Assembly (NCBI RefSeq): GCF_006476605.1
Contig: NZ_ML636803.1
Span: forward strand, 186,001 to 250,000
Direction: 5' to 3'
Length of the DNA: 64,000 nt
Origin: Brucella gallinifaecis
GTDB taxonomy: Bacteria > Pseudomonadota > Alphaproteobacteria > Rhizobiales > Rhizobiaceae
Shown: in pieces, positions 56,851-64,000 of the stretch
How positions within the stretch are numbered: the first letter of the stretch is position 1
Layout of the letters: each line of letters begins with the position of its first letter
Notes under the pieces: generated by a model
What the model was told of the DNA's origin: nothing
Databases searched by the model: none
What the model saw: only the letters and a program-made list of their open reading frames with translations
Made by a program: the position numbers and the translations under genes

Positions 56851-57267
56851 ATGAGTGAATTGATCGACCTTGACTATAGGCCCACTGAAGACGAGCCGTT
56901 CATGAATGAACGGCAGAAGTCTTACTTTCGTGCAAAGCTTGTTGCATGGAGGAATGATATCCTGCGCGAAGCTCGGGAAACTCTCGATGCTCTACAGCAG
57001 GAAAATGCAAACCACCCGGACCTGGCGGATAGGGCATCCTCCGAAACGGATCGGGCAATTGAACTTCGCGCTCGTGACAGGCAGCGCAAGCTGATTTCTA
57101 AAATCGATGCAGCCATGAGCCGTATTGACGAGGGGACTTACGGTTTTTGTGAGGAGACCGGTGATCCAATCAGCTTGAAAAGGCTGGATGCACGACCAAT
57201 CGCAACACTTTCAATTGAAGCACAAGAGCGCCACGAGCGCCGCGAAAAGGTTTATCGCGACGATTGA
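56851..57267 (+). CDS. dksA: RNA polymerase-binding transcription factor DksA (degenerate zinc finger)
   Basis: 138 residues. The long coiled-coil hairpin (about 20-105) carries the DLADRASSETDRAIELRARDRQ tip region with conserved acids that reach into the polymerase secondary channel. The C4 zinc finger of E. coli DksA is reduced to a single cysteine: FCEETG and TLSIEAQERHE stand where CxxC pairs would be. Alphaproteobacterial DksA proteins commonly show this cysteine-poor form. It modulates rRNA and amino-acid promoters with ppGpp. A strong terminator follows. Confidence 0.94.
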   Translation: MSELIDLDYRPTEDEPFMNERQKSYFRAKLVAWRNDILREARETLDALQQENANHPDLADRASSETDRAIELRARDRQRKLISKIDAAMSRIDEGTYGFCEETGDPISLKRLDARPIATLSIEAQERHERREKVYRDD

Positions 57268-57294
57268 TTTCCAGACAATCGACAAGAATTTTAC

Positions 57295-57326
57295 AGGCTG
57301 CGATTTTCGCAGCCTTTTTCTTTTTA
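57295..57326 (+). terminator. Rho-independent terminator after dksA
   Basis: Perfect 9-bp stem AGGCTGCGA / TCGCAGCCT with a 3-base loop and a following T-rich tract. Confidence 0.9.
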
Positions 57327-57360
57327 ATCGCAACCTGTAAAAAAAGGCGCTACTTGCTTA

Positions 57361-57626
57361 GGGTCAGGACTCATTAATTTGACGGGAATGGTGTGAGGCC
57401 ATCCGTTCGGATACGAGAAGGAAAGGCGAAGGAAATGTGGTTCATTTTCAAGACTTTACGACGAAGTAGGCCGGGCGGATGGACCACATCCTTCGGACAT
57501 CGAAATGACTTGGCGATCTGCTGCGTCGAGCCGCTCAACCGGGGGAACCACCCCGGTCCTCACGTCTCTCCTTGCAAATCTGGTCATTTCAGATGCCATT
57601 TTCATCAAATTAATGGGTCCTGACCC
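57361..57626. mobile_element. MITE-like 266-bp element with terminal inverted repeats and TA duplication
   Basis: The ends are GGGTCAGGACTCATTAATTT and, inverted, GGGTCAGGACCCATTAATTT. Similarity continues inward for about 34 bp, with differences that are mostly transitions. Both ends are flanked by TA (57359-57360 and 57627-57628), the target duplication of IS630/Tc1-mariner elements and some IS5 relatives. The interior has no credible transposase; a 76-codon frame through it has no homology I recognise. It is a non-autonomous element dependent on a transposase elsewhere. Confidence 0.8.
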
Positions 57627-57698
57627 TAGAGCATGATCCGATCTTCGTTCAACGAGAATCGATAAGATTATGCTTAAGGTAGAAAGAGTTGGAGCGCC
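57627..57698. repeat. Mosaic palindromic repeat, B module and truncated A module
   Basis: The B module (57627-57674, AGAGCATGATCCGATCTTCG ... GATTATGCT) differs from the copy at 49891 at only a few positions. The spacer TAAGGTAGAAAGAGTT and only the first bases of an A module (GGAGCGCC) follow. It abuts the right end of the MITE-like element, whose TA duplication is the first two bases of the repeat. Confidence 0.8.
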
Positions 57699-57745
57699 TT
57701 CCTTCTTTTCATATCGTTCACTTGGAATTCAATAGAGTTTATACA

Positions 57746-58954
57746 TCAGAGCTTGCGTGCTTCATCGCGCGTAAGTTCTCCAAGTAATTTTTCCATTTCA
57801 TCCTCAATACTACTATCTGACTCCCCATCACTTGGAGAAATATCAAGTGATCCCAGAAGTTCTTCCTCGAAAATATCAACTTCCAATATGCCGGGGTCCT
57901 GGGCATTTTCAGCCGCCGTATTGTCACTTCTGAGATCGGCCATGATCGCATCATGTAAAGCCCCGCCAATATCGCCCAGATCATCATCTGGCGTAATTGC
58001 TACTGCTGGTTCTGGCTTTTTGGAAGCAGATAAGTCAGGTGCTGATACTGGCATGACAGGTGGACTGGGCATGGCAGTGCTGGTTTCAGGCGTTTTTGCT
58101 TTGATATTTGTCGGCGCATCAGCGACAGGCGTTACGTTGCCAAGACTGGAACCTGCAAGCGTGGCAGCAGCGGCTGTGACATTTGAACCCGTGCCGGAAG
58201 TTGAATTCAGAACACCGCGTGAGACCTGACTTAATGGATAAGCTGGATGCAGGCGTTGTGTATTTGATTGTTCCGCTGAATGTGCGGCGGGAAGAACCGT
58301 GCGTGGCTGCGGCGGATAATTAGGGGCAGGGCGCGGTGTCTGGGAGCGTGCTGATGTCGTGACAACGGGTGCTGGGGGCGTAACCGGCGCACGCGGAGGT
58401 GTACGAAACTGGGGTGTTTCCTGCTTTATGTGCTGTGAAGGAGTTTCACGGATTGGTTCCGCTTTGCGCTCCAAAAGTGGTTCGATTGCTGAGTTAAGCT
58501 GAATGGGTTCTTGTTTTTCCACCTGCGGCTCAACAGGTTGCGACAATGCAGGGCGATCTGTTTCATCAGAAGTAATACCAGCTTCATGCTGGCGAAAACG
58601 TTCAATATGTTCCGGGTCAATGCGTGATGGTTGCGAACGTGGATTCGTGCGCGATTCCATAACAATATTCTGTTCAACAACAACATCCGACGGTCCACCG
58701 ATCAGCAGAAGATGCTCAACATCATCGCGGCGGATCAGAACGAGTTTACGACGGCTATCGACTGCGGCCGCATCCATCACCGAAAGTCTTGGCTGGCGCC
58801 CTGATCGACTATTCGAGGAAAAAGTTCCGCCACTAAAACGCCGGATTATGCTCAAAACAACAAAAATACCACCAAGAATGATCGCAAAAATAAGGATGAA
58901 GCCGACAATATTTGCCATACCTTCCCCGACAAGACCGCTGAGCCATTCCTTCAT
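57746..58954 (-). CDS. FliO-like membrane protein with long Pro-rich cytoplasmic tail
   Basis: 402 residues from MKEWLSGLVGEGMANIVGF; this ATG has GAGAGGG 8 bases upstream, unlike the longer frame start. One membrane helix (about 15-38) is followed by a FliO-like domain (about 55-95: RLSVMDAAAVDSRRKLVLIRRDDVEHLLLIGG across strands). About 250 residues are low-complexity Pro/Thr/Gln, and an acidic C-terminus ends in MEKLLGELTRDEARKL. Hyphomicrobiales carry such FliO-domain proteins outside the flagellar cluster, next to cckA. A link to flagellar export is unproven. Confidence 0.75.
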   Translation of the reverse strand: MKEWLSGLVGEGMANIVGFILIFAIILGGIFVVLSIIRRFSGGTFSSNSRSGRQPRLSVMDAAAVDSRRKLVLIRRDDVEHLLLIGGPSDVVVEQNIVMESRTNPRSQPSRIDPEHIERFRQHEAGITSDETDRPALSQPVEPQVEKQEPIQLNSAIEPLLERKAEPIRETPSQHIKQETPQFRTPPRAPVTPPAPVVTTSARSQTPRPAPNYPPQPRTVLPAAHSAEQSNTQRLHPAYPLSQVSRGVLNSTSGTGSNVTAAAATLAGSSLGNVTPVADAPTNIKAKTPETSTAMPSPPVMPVSAPDLSASKKPEPAVAITPDDDLGDIGGALHDAIMADLRSDNTAAENAQDPGILEVDIFEEELLGSLDISPSDGESDSSIEDEMEKLLGELTRDEARKL

Positions 58955-59375
58955 GCGGATATCCCTCTCAATATAAAAACGATAATGCCGGCAATGGGAA
59001 GCTGGAATTCCACACGCTTCCATTCACTGCGACAACAGATGTTTAACGCAATAATAGTTTAATTAGACCGCATTGGGAATGTTCCATTGATTGATGAAAA
59101 CATATGATCCCAAGCCAAAACAGTGCAAAACACATAGAGCCATACAGTTTTAAAGGCTCAACGCTTGTGCTGTCCGGCAATTAACGCATTCTGCGAATCG
59201 TATATACCCTGCAATATGTGTGAAACTCTGGCACGACACATAAAGCTGGAAAACGTTTCAAGAAACGTGATTGGTTTTGCTTGATGAATGAAATAGCGCT
59301 TAAGCTGAAACAAACAGCAAAAGGATGCTTTTACGTCCTTGCAGCTCAGCGAAACAGCAGGAAAGGGCGGTGGGC
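58955..59375. other. 421-bp gap between divergent FliO-like gene and cckA
   Basis: No gene is supported. It includes a perfect 7-2-7 dyad (59253-59268) and an AT-rich stretch near 59050 that may hold promoters. No exact CtrA-type TTAA-N7-TTAA site is seen. Confidence 0.6.
59253..59268. promoter_or_regulatory. Dyad symmetry upstream of cckA
   Basis: ACGTTTC-AA-GAAACGT: perfect 7-bp arms around two bases, 108 bp before the cckA start. Size and symmetry resemble a dimeric repressor operator; no T run, so not a terminator. Confidence 0.35.
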
Positions 59376-61949
59376 ATGATGTCACGACCGACGGACAATA
59401 ATTATCCGAAACCGCTCGTTATGCCAAAGCGTGGCTCAAATTCCGCCCTGCGGCTTCTGTTTATCGGTATTGTTCTGATCGTTGCAGCAGTTAGCTATTT
59501 CTTGTTTCGCGATCAGCTCGGAGATGGGTTTGCAATCATATTGATGGGCATCCTGTCCATGATCGGTGTTTTTTATCTCTTCGGAGCCGCCACCGGCCTG
59601 ATCGGGTTCAGTCAGCGCCACGGCGCACAGGATCTTGCACATCGCTTCATGGATACCATGCCAGAAGGCACAGTCATTTCTGATGCACGCGGCCAGATTA
59701 TCTATGCCAACAACGCCTATACCAATATGATTGGTGCAGCGGCTGCGGATGGAGTGCGCTCCCTTGATAATATTCTGACAACAGAGCCAGCGGCTTCCGA
59801 TGCAATTTACCGCCTCACAAATGCTGTGCGTGATGGTCTGTTTGCGCAGGAGGAAGTCCGTATTTCTGGCGGGCTTGCACATGATGAGAAAAATATAGCT
59901 ATCCCGTCCTGGTACAGGATCAAGGCAAGGCCGGTTGATGGCGGACAGGATTACAAGGGGCAACTTGTTGCCTGGCAGATTTCGGATATCTCCGATGAGC
60001 GTGCTGAACAGGAGCGCTTTTTTCAAGAATTGCAGGAAGCAATCAATCACCTTGATCATGCACCGGCAGGTTTTTTCTCGGCTGATCCTTCGGGGCGTAT
60101 CATCTATCTCAATGCCACGCTTGCAGAATGGCTTGGCGTTGACCTAACACAGTTCACGCCGGGTTCTCTCACGCTCAATGATATTGTTGCAGGCAGCGGC
60201 ATGGCGCTTATCAAAGCCGTCAAAGTAGAGCCGGGCACCAGCCGTAACACAGTCATAGACCTCGACCTTATCAAGCGTAATGGTCAGAGCCTCGCTGTTC
60301 GCTTTTATCACCGTGTTCAGGCAGCACGCGACGGTACGCGCGGCACAAGCCGCACCATCGTTCTTGATCGTGCCGAGGGTGAAGATTCATCCGCCGCATT
60401 GCGTTCGGCTGAGGTGCGTTTCACACGCTTTTTCAACTCGGCTCCAATGGCAATTGCAGCAGTTGATGCCCAAGGACATACTTTACGTACCAATGCACGT
60501 TTTCTTGATATTTTCGCACCGGTCGTTGATCGCGATGCCGTAGATAACCGTATCAAGCTTGAAAATGTTGTTCATGAACGTGATCGAGAAACCTTTAATA
60601 AGGCGCTGGCTGCGGCTTTTGCAGGGCAGGCCAGCATCTCACCGGTCGATACGGTTCTTCCGGGCAATGAAGACCGGCATATCCGCTTTTATCTTAGTGC
60701 CGTTACAGATTTGCGCGAAACCAGTGAAGAAGCAGCCATAATTTCCGCGGTGGAAACCACCGAGCAGAAAGCACTTGAAAATCAGATGGCACAAAGCCAG
60801 AAGATGCAAGCTGTCGGACAGCTCGCCGGCGGTATTGCCCATGACTTCAACAATGTGCTGACTGCTATTATCATGTCGTCGGATTTGCTCTTAAGCAATT
60901 ACCGTGCTTCCGACCCGTCTTTCCCGGACATTATGAATATCAAGCAAAATGCTAACAGGGCTGCATCTCTTGTGCGGCAATTGCTTGCATTCTCACGTCG
61001 TCAGACGCTGCGTCCTGAAGTTCTGGACCTGACCGATGTTCTGGCTGATTTGCGGATGCTGCTTGCGCGTCTGGTTGGCAAAGACATTACACTTAAAATC
61101 GAGCATGGACGCGATGTATGGCCAGTAAAGGCCGATCTTGGCCAGTTTGAACAGGTCGCGGTGAATCTTGCCGTAAATGCCCGTGACGCAATGCCTGAGG
61201 GTGGCGAGATCACGCTTCGCACGCGCAATGTCAAAGCGCAGGAAGTCGCTACCCTTAATTATCGCGATCTGCCGGAAGCAGATTATGTCGTCTTTGAAGT
61301 TGAAGATACTGGTAGCGGTATTCCGGCTGACGTACTGGAAAAAATCTTTGAACCGTTCTTTACCACCAAGGAAGTCGGCAAGGGTACAGGTCTTGGCCTC
61401 TCGATGGTCTATGGCATTATCAAACAAACCGGTGGATTCATTTATTGCGACTCTGAAGTCGGCAAGGGAACCACATTCAAAATCTTCCTGCCAAGCCATA
61501 TTGAAGAAAAAGGCGCTGAAAATGCGCCTGTAGCGACCAAGGAAAAGAAGCAGGAAAAGGCGGCAGACCTTTCGGGTTCGGCTACAGTTCTTCTTGTTGA
61601 AGATGAAGATGCGGTTCGCATGGGGGGCGTACGCGCTCTGCAATCACGGGGCTATACAGTGCACGAAGCGGCATCAGGCGTTGAAGCACTTGAGGTGCTT
61701 GAAGAACTCAACGGTCAGGTTGACATTGTTGTTTCTGACGTTGTCATGCCTGAAATGGACGGGCCGACACTGCTGCGTGAATTGCGCAAGACGCACCCGG
61801 ATATCAAATTCATCTTTGTTTCCGGTTATGCAGAGGATGCATTTGCACGCAATCTGCCTGAGGATGCAAAGTTTGGATTCTTGCCAAAGCCGTTTTCTCT
61901 CAAACAGTTAGCGACATCTGTTAAAGAAATGCTGGAAAAAGAAGATTGA
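59376..61949 (+). CDS. cckA: Hybrid sensor histidine kinase/phosphatase CckA
   Basis: 857 residues from [13 protein letters not shown]; a longer frame start is not supported by context. Two membrane helices (about 25-45 and 52-73) are followed by tandem PAS domains (about 90-200, 210-330 and 345-460). Then come HisKA with H489 ([14 protein letters not shown]), HATPase ([36 protein letters not shown]) and a C-terminal receiver domain with D788 ([12 protein letters not shown]). CckA feeds phosphate through ChpT to CtrA and CpdR, controlling the cell cycle; it is essential in several alphaproteobacteria. The partners are not in this window. Confidence 0.95.
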   Translation: MMSRPTDNNYPKPLVMPKRGSNSALRLLFIGIVLIVAAVSYFLFRDQLGDGFAIILMGILSMIGVFYLFGAATGLIGFSQRHGAQDLAHRFMDTMPEGTVISDARGQIIYANNAYTNMIGAAAADGVRSLDNILTTEPAASDAIYRLTNAVRDGLFAQEEVRISGGLAHDEKNIAIPSWYRIKARPVDGGQDYKGQLVAWQISDISDERAEQERFFQELQEAINHLDHAPAGFFSADPSGRIIYLNATLAEWLGVDLTQFTPGSLTLNDIVAGSGMALIKAVKVEPGTSRNTVIDLDLIKRNGQSLAVRFYHRVQAARDGTRGTSRTIVLDRAEGEDSSAALRSAEVRFTRFFNSAPMAIAAVDAQGHTLRTNARFLDIFAPVVDRDAVDNRIKLENVVHERDRETFNKALAAAFAGQASISPVDTVLPGNEDRHIRFYLSAVTDLRETSEEAAIISAVETTEQKALENQMAQSQKMQAVGQLAGGIAHDFNNVLTAIIMSSDLLLSNYRASDPSFPDIMNIKQNANRAASLVRQLLAFSRRQTLRPEVLDLTDVLADLRMLLARLVGKDITLKIEHGRDVWPVKADLGQFEQVAVNLAVNARDAMPEGGEITLRTRNVKAQEVATLNYRDLPEADYVVFEVEDTGSGIPADVLEKIFEPFFTTKEVGKGTGLGLSMVYGIIKQTGGFIYCDSEVGKGTTFKIFLPSHIEEKGAENAPVATKEKKQEKAADLSGSATVLLVEDEDAVRMGGVRALQSRGYTVHEAASGVEALEVLEELNGQVDIVVSDVVMPEMDGPTLLRELRKTHPDIKFIFVSGYAEDAFARNLPEDAKFGFLPKPFSLKQLATSVKEMLEKED

Positions 61950-61952
61950 CCC

Positions 61953-63179
61953 ATGTCTTCAGCGCTGAAAGCGATGCGTAAGAAGGTTGTTGCTATCTTC
62001 GGTGGTGGGCCTGCTGGATTGTTCGCCGCCGAAATTTTATCAGCGCTTGGCTATTCTGTCACTGTTTATGAGAAAATGCCGACAGTCGGGCGCAAATTTC
62101 TGCTGGCTGGAAAATCGGGTCTCAATATCACACATTCCGAAGATTTTGTGCGCTTTGCGCAGCGCTATGGTGCGAGCAATGATCTGCTCTCATCAGCCTT
62201 GCAGCAATTCACACCTCAGAATTTACGAGAATGGGCAGATATGCTCGGTGCTGAAACCTTTGTCGGTTCCTCAGGTCGGGTGTTTCCCAAGGCCATGAAA
62301 GCTTCTCCATTGTTGCGCAGATGGATACAAAAACTGGAAGCGCAGGGTGTCAAAATATGCACTCGCCATAAATGGATCGGTTTTCAGTCGGGTAAGCCTG
62401 TAATCCAGACCCCTTCAGGCACAGAAATTATATCCTGCGATGCCGCTTTGTTTGCTTTCGGTGGCGCAAGCTGGCCCAGGCTTGGATCTGATGCTTTATG
62501 GATGAAACCATTCGCAGAACAAGGTGTTAAAATTGCTCCTATGCGCCCAGCCAATTGCGGCTTTGATGTCAAATGGAGTGATTTTTTTGCTGAGCGTTTC
62601 GCAGGCGAGCCAGTCAAATCAGTGACGATCACCAGCAAGGCCGGTGTAACGCAGGGCGAATTCGTAATCACAAGCAGCGGTGTTGAAGGCAGTCTCGTCT
62701 ATGCCCATTCAGCTGCCTTGCGTGATGAGCTTGAACACCAGGGCTGTGCCAATCTGCTCCTTGACCTCGCGCCCGGCCGCTCTCTTGAACGCCTGACACT
62801 TGATCTTTCTCGTCAAGATAAGAAAACAAGTATAAGTAATATATTAAGAAAAGGAGCTTCACTGACAGGCGTCAAAGCGGCTCTTGTGCTTGAATTCCAG
62901 CGGGACAAAGATCCTGTCAGGCTTGCACAGAATATCAAAGCTCTGAAGGTTCCTCTTTTGCGTGCTCGCCCTATTGATGAGGCTATATCTTCTGCAGGTG
63001 GCATAGAATGGAGCGAGATTGATGAGCATTATATGCTTATCAAAATGCCAGGCCTTTTTGTCGCCGGTGAAATGATTGATTGGGAAGCCCCAACCGGCGG
63101 CTATCTTTTGACGGCATGTTTTGCAACTGCGAAAGCTGCGGCAAACGGAATGGATAACTGGCTGAGAAAAAGCACTTAG
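61953..63179 (+). CDS. HI0933-like FAD-dependent flavoprotein (TIGR03862 type)
   Basis: 408 residues, NAD(P)/FAD-dependent oxidoreductase of the YhiN/HI0933 family. Visible are the FAD motif FGGGPAGLFAAEIL, GRKFLLAGKSGLNITHSED, GSSGRVFPKAMKASPLL, a late FVAGEMIDWEAPTGGYLL, and the closing C-terminal helix. The function is unknown; members are conserved cytoplasmic flavoproteins, some linked to tRNA or thiol chemistry without proof. It begins 3 bp after cckA, so it may be cotranscribed with it. Confidence 0.88.
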   Translation: MSSALKAMRKKVVAIFGGGPAGLFAAEILSALGYSVTVYEKMPTVGRKFLLAGKSGLNITHSEDFVRFAQRYGASNDLLSSALQQFTPQNLREWADMLGAETFVGSSGRVFPKAMKASPLLRRWIQKLEAQGVKICTRHKWIGFQSGKPVIQTPSGTEIISCDAALFAFGGASWPRLGSDALWMKPFAEQGVKIAPMRPANCGFDVKWSDFFAERFAGEPVKSVTITSKAGVTQGEFVITSSGVEGSLVYAHSAALRDELEHQGCANLLLDLAPGRSLERLTLDLSRQDKKTSISNILRKGASLTGVKAALVLEFQRDKDPVRLAQNIKALKVPLLRARPIDEAISSAGGIEWSEIDEHYMLIKMPGLFVAGEMIDWEAPTGGYLLTACFATAKAAANGMDNWLRKST

Positions 63180-63206
63180 CCCTTGCAGCATTGGGGAGGA
63201 GACATA

Positions 63207-64000
63207 ATGCGTTTTTTGAAAATTATCGGCTTTATTTTCCTCCTATCTCTGCTGGCCATTATCCTATGGCTGAGTTTAAGGCCACCAGAACTTCTTAAAG
63301 TTGGCACCGGTTATGCTGCCAAAATTGTCTGTTCCAATGTATTTCTGGCAAACCGAAATCCGCAGGATGTATTGGCGCTTGATGTGCAGGCTCCGGGGCA
63401 TCCACTGCTTAAATTTGTAGATGTTTCAATCGATAATGCCAGTGACACAGTGACGGCGCATATCTTTGGCTTCTTTGCACCAAGTAAAGCCACTTATCGC
63501 CCGGGGCTTGGTTGTGCCAATATTCATGCTGCTGACCTGCGCCCGAAACTTGATATGACTATCGACGCTGCGGCGTCCACGGCTGACATAAATATCAATC
63601 CGGCTATCCAGAACATCATTGAAAACCCGGATTTGGCAGGAGCGGGAATGCGCGCCATTGCGGTCTTGAAAGATGGGCAACTTGTCGCTGAAGCATACGG
63701 AGAAGGTTTTGATGCCAACACAGCTTTGCTCGGCTGGTCCATGACAAAATCAGTTATGGCAATGCTGATCGGAATGCGTATTGCTGAAGGCAAAATGAAT
63801 TTACAACAAGACCACCTCTTGCAAGAGTGGGAAAAGGATGACCGCTCGAAAATCAGGCTTTCTGATCTGTTGGCAATGGAGAGTGGTCTCAAATTCGATG
63901 AAGATTATGGAAATGTTACAGATGTAACGCGCATGCTTTTCCTCGAAAATAATATGGCTCAATTCGCAGCCTCGTTGCCGCTGGAAGCGCAGCCCGGCAG
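63207..64000 (+). CDS. Beta-lactamase-family serine hydrolase, N-terminal part (3' end outside window)
   Basis: Frame open to the window end; 264 codons are visible. An N-terminal membrane anchor or signal (about 3-24: LKIIGFIFLLSLLAIILWL) precedes a lead region of about 100 residues. The class C beta-lactamase/DD-peptidase-like domain then shows the catalytic SxxK as SMTK (S178) and the DLLAMESGLKFDEDYG region. Such proteins are usually esterases or peptidases of unknown substrate, not resistance enzymes. The ATG follows GGGGAGGAG closely. The YxN and HxG motifs lie beyond the window. Confidence 0.85.
   Translation, partial: MRFLKIIGFIFLLSLLAIILWLSLRPPELLKVGTGYAAKIVCSNVFLANRNPQDVLALDVQAPGHPLLKFVDVSIDNASDTVTAHIFGFFAPSKATYRPGLGCANIHAADLRPKLDMTIDAAASTADININPAIQNIIENPDLAGAGMRAIAVLKDGQLVAEAYGEGFDANTALLGWSMTKSVMAMLIGMRIAEGKMNLQQDHLLQEWEKDDRSKIRLSDLLAMESGLKFDEDYGNVTDVTRMLFLENNMAQFAASLPLEAQPG

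Noticed and set aside
57393-57623. 76-codon frame within the MITE-like element
   Set aside because: No transposase motif and low-quality composition; more likely non-coding filler of a miniature element.

Overview
The window is a contiguous piece of chromosome from an alphaproteobacterium of the order Hyphomicrobiales (Rhizobiales), most likely family Brucellaceae (Brucella/Ochrobactrum/Pseudochrobactrum group). Pointers are the gene order eno-ftsB-pdhABC-lpdA-lipA, the fused ispDF, ntrBC-ntrYX-trkA-hfq-hflX, an E1-beta subunit with its own lipoyl domain, CckA, a very large apolipoprotein-like coiled-coil protein of the kind that organises polar growth in this order, and short palindromic mosaic repeats. 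Base composition and codon use look uniform by eye (not computed). I see no prophage, integrase, CRISPR array, plasmid function, tRNA or rRNA.

Layout. 1-7011: 3' end of enolase, ftsB, pyruvate dehydrogenase (pdhA, pdhB, pdhC, lpdA) and a small membrane protein. 7137-11404: lipA and a COQ10/RatA-like gene; then, on the minus strand, ispDF and pncC; then dusB divergent from ispDF. 11404-19256: the two nitrogen/redox two-component systems NtrBC and NtrYX, followed by trkA. 19687-27251: hfq-hflX and the proteostasis block clpP, clpX, lon, hupB. 27364-33924: gor, class II DAHP synthase, dgkA, nadE, gltX. 33842-40267: a lipoprotein, malic enzyme maeB, a metallophosphoesterase/glycosyltransferase pair, and an enolase-superfamily epimerase. 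40329-44091: an Mla-type lipid-transport operon (MlaE, MlaF, MlaD and a lipoprotein). 44323-48993: the giant coiled-coil protein. 49563-53110: ferredoxin, a DUF922 protease-like protein, folP-folB-folK, and an exported protein of unknown function. 53324-56451: a minus-strand operon of SixA-like phosphatase, YcjX and YcjF. 56851-64000: dksA, an insertion of a miniature inverted-repeat element, a FliO-like protein, cckA, a flavoprotein, and the start of a serine hydrolase.

Most of the content is core metabolism and cell-cycle or envelope housekeeping. LipA makes the lipoyl groups carried by PdhB and PdhC, Lpd reoxidises them, and Hfq, ClpXP and Lon form a regulatory/proteolysis block. CckA is the top kinase of the CtrA cascade, and a perfect CtrA-type half-site pair lies upstream of hfq.

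The less ordinary features are mostly non-coding or architectural. Five loci carry composite palindromic repeats built from three interchangeable hairpin modules. One 266-bp MITE-like element has TA target duplications and sits exactly at the edge of one of these repeats. The giant protein contains an unbroken run of 22- and 29-residue repeats. A likely zinc-less DksA and a GAFTGA-less NtrX are visible. Several genes have awkward start codons. I found no convincing sign of a defence system or other undescribed multi-gene system; the best candidates for new biology are the repeat family, the MITE and the giant coiled-coil protein.
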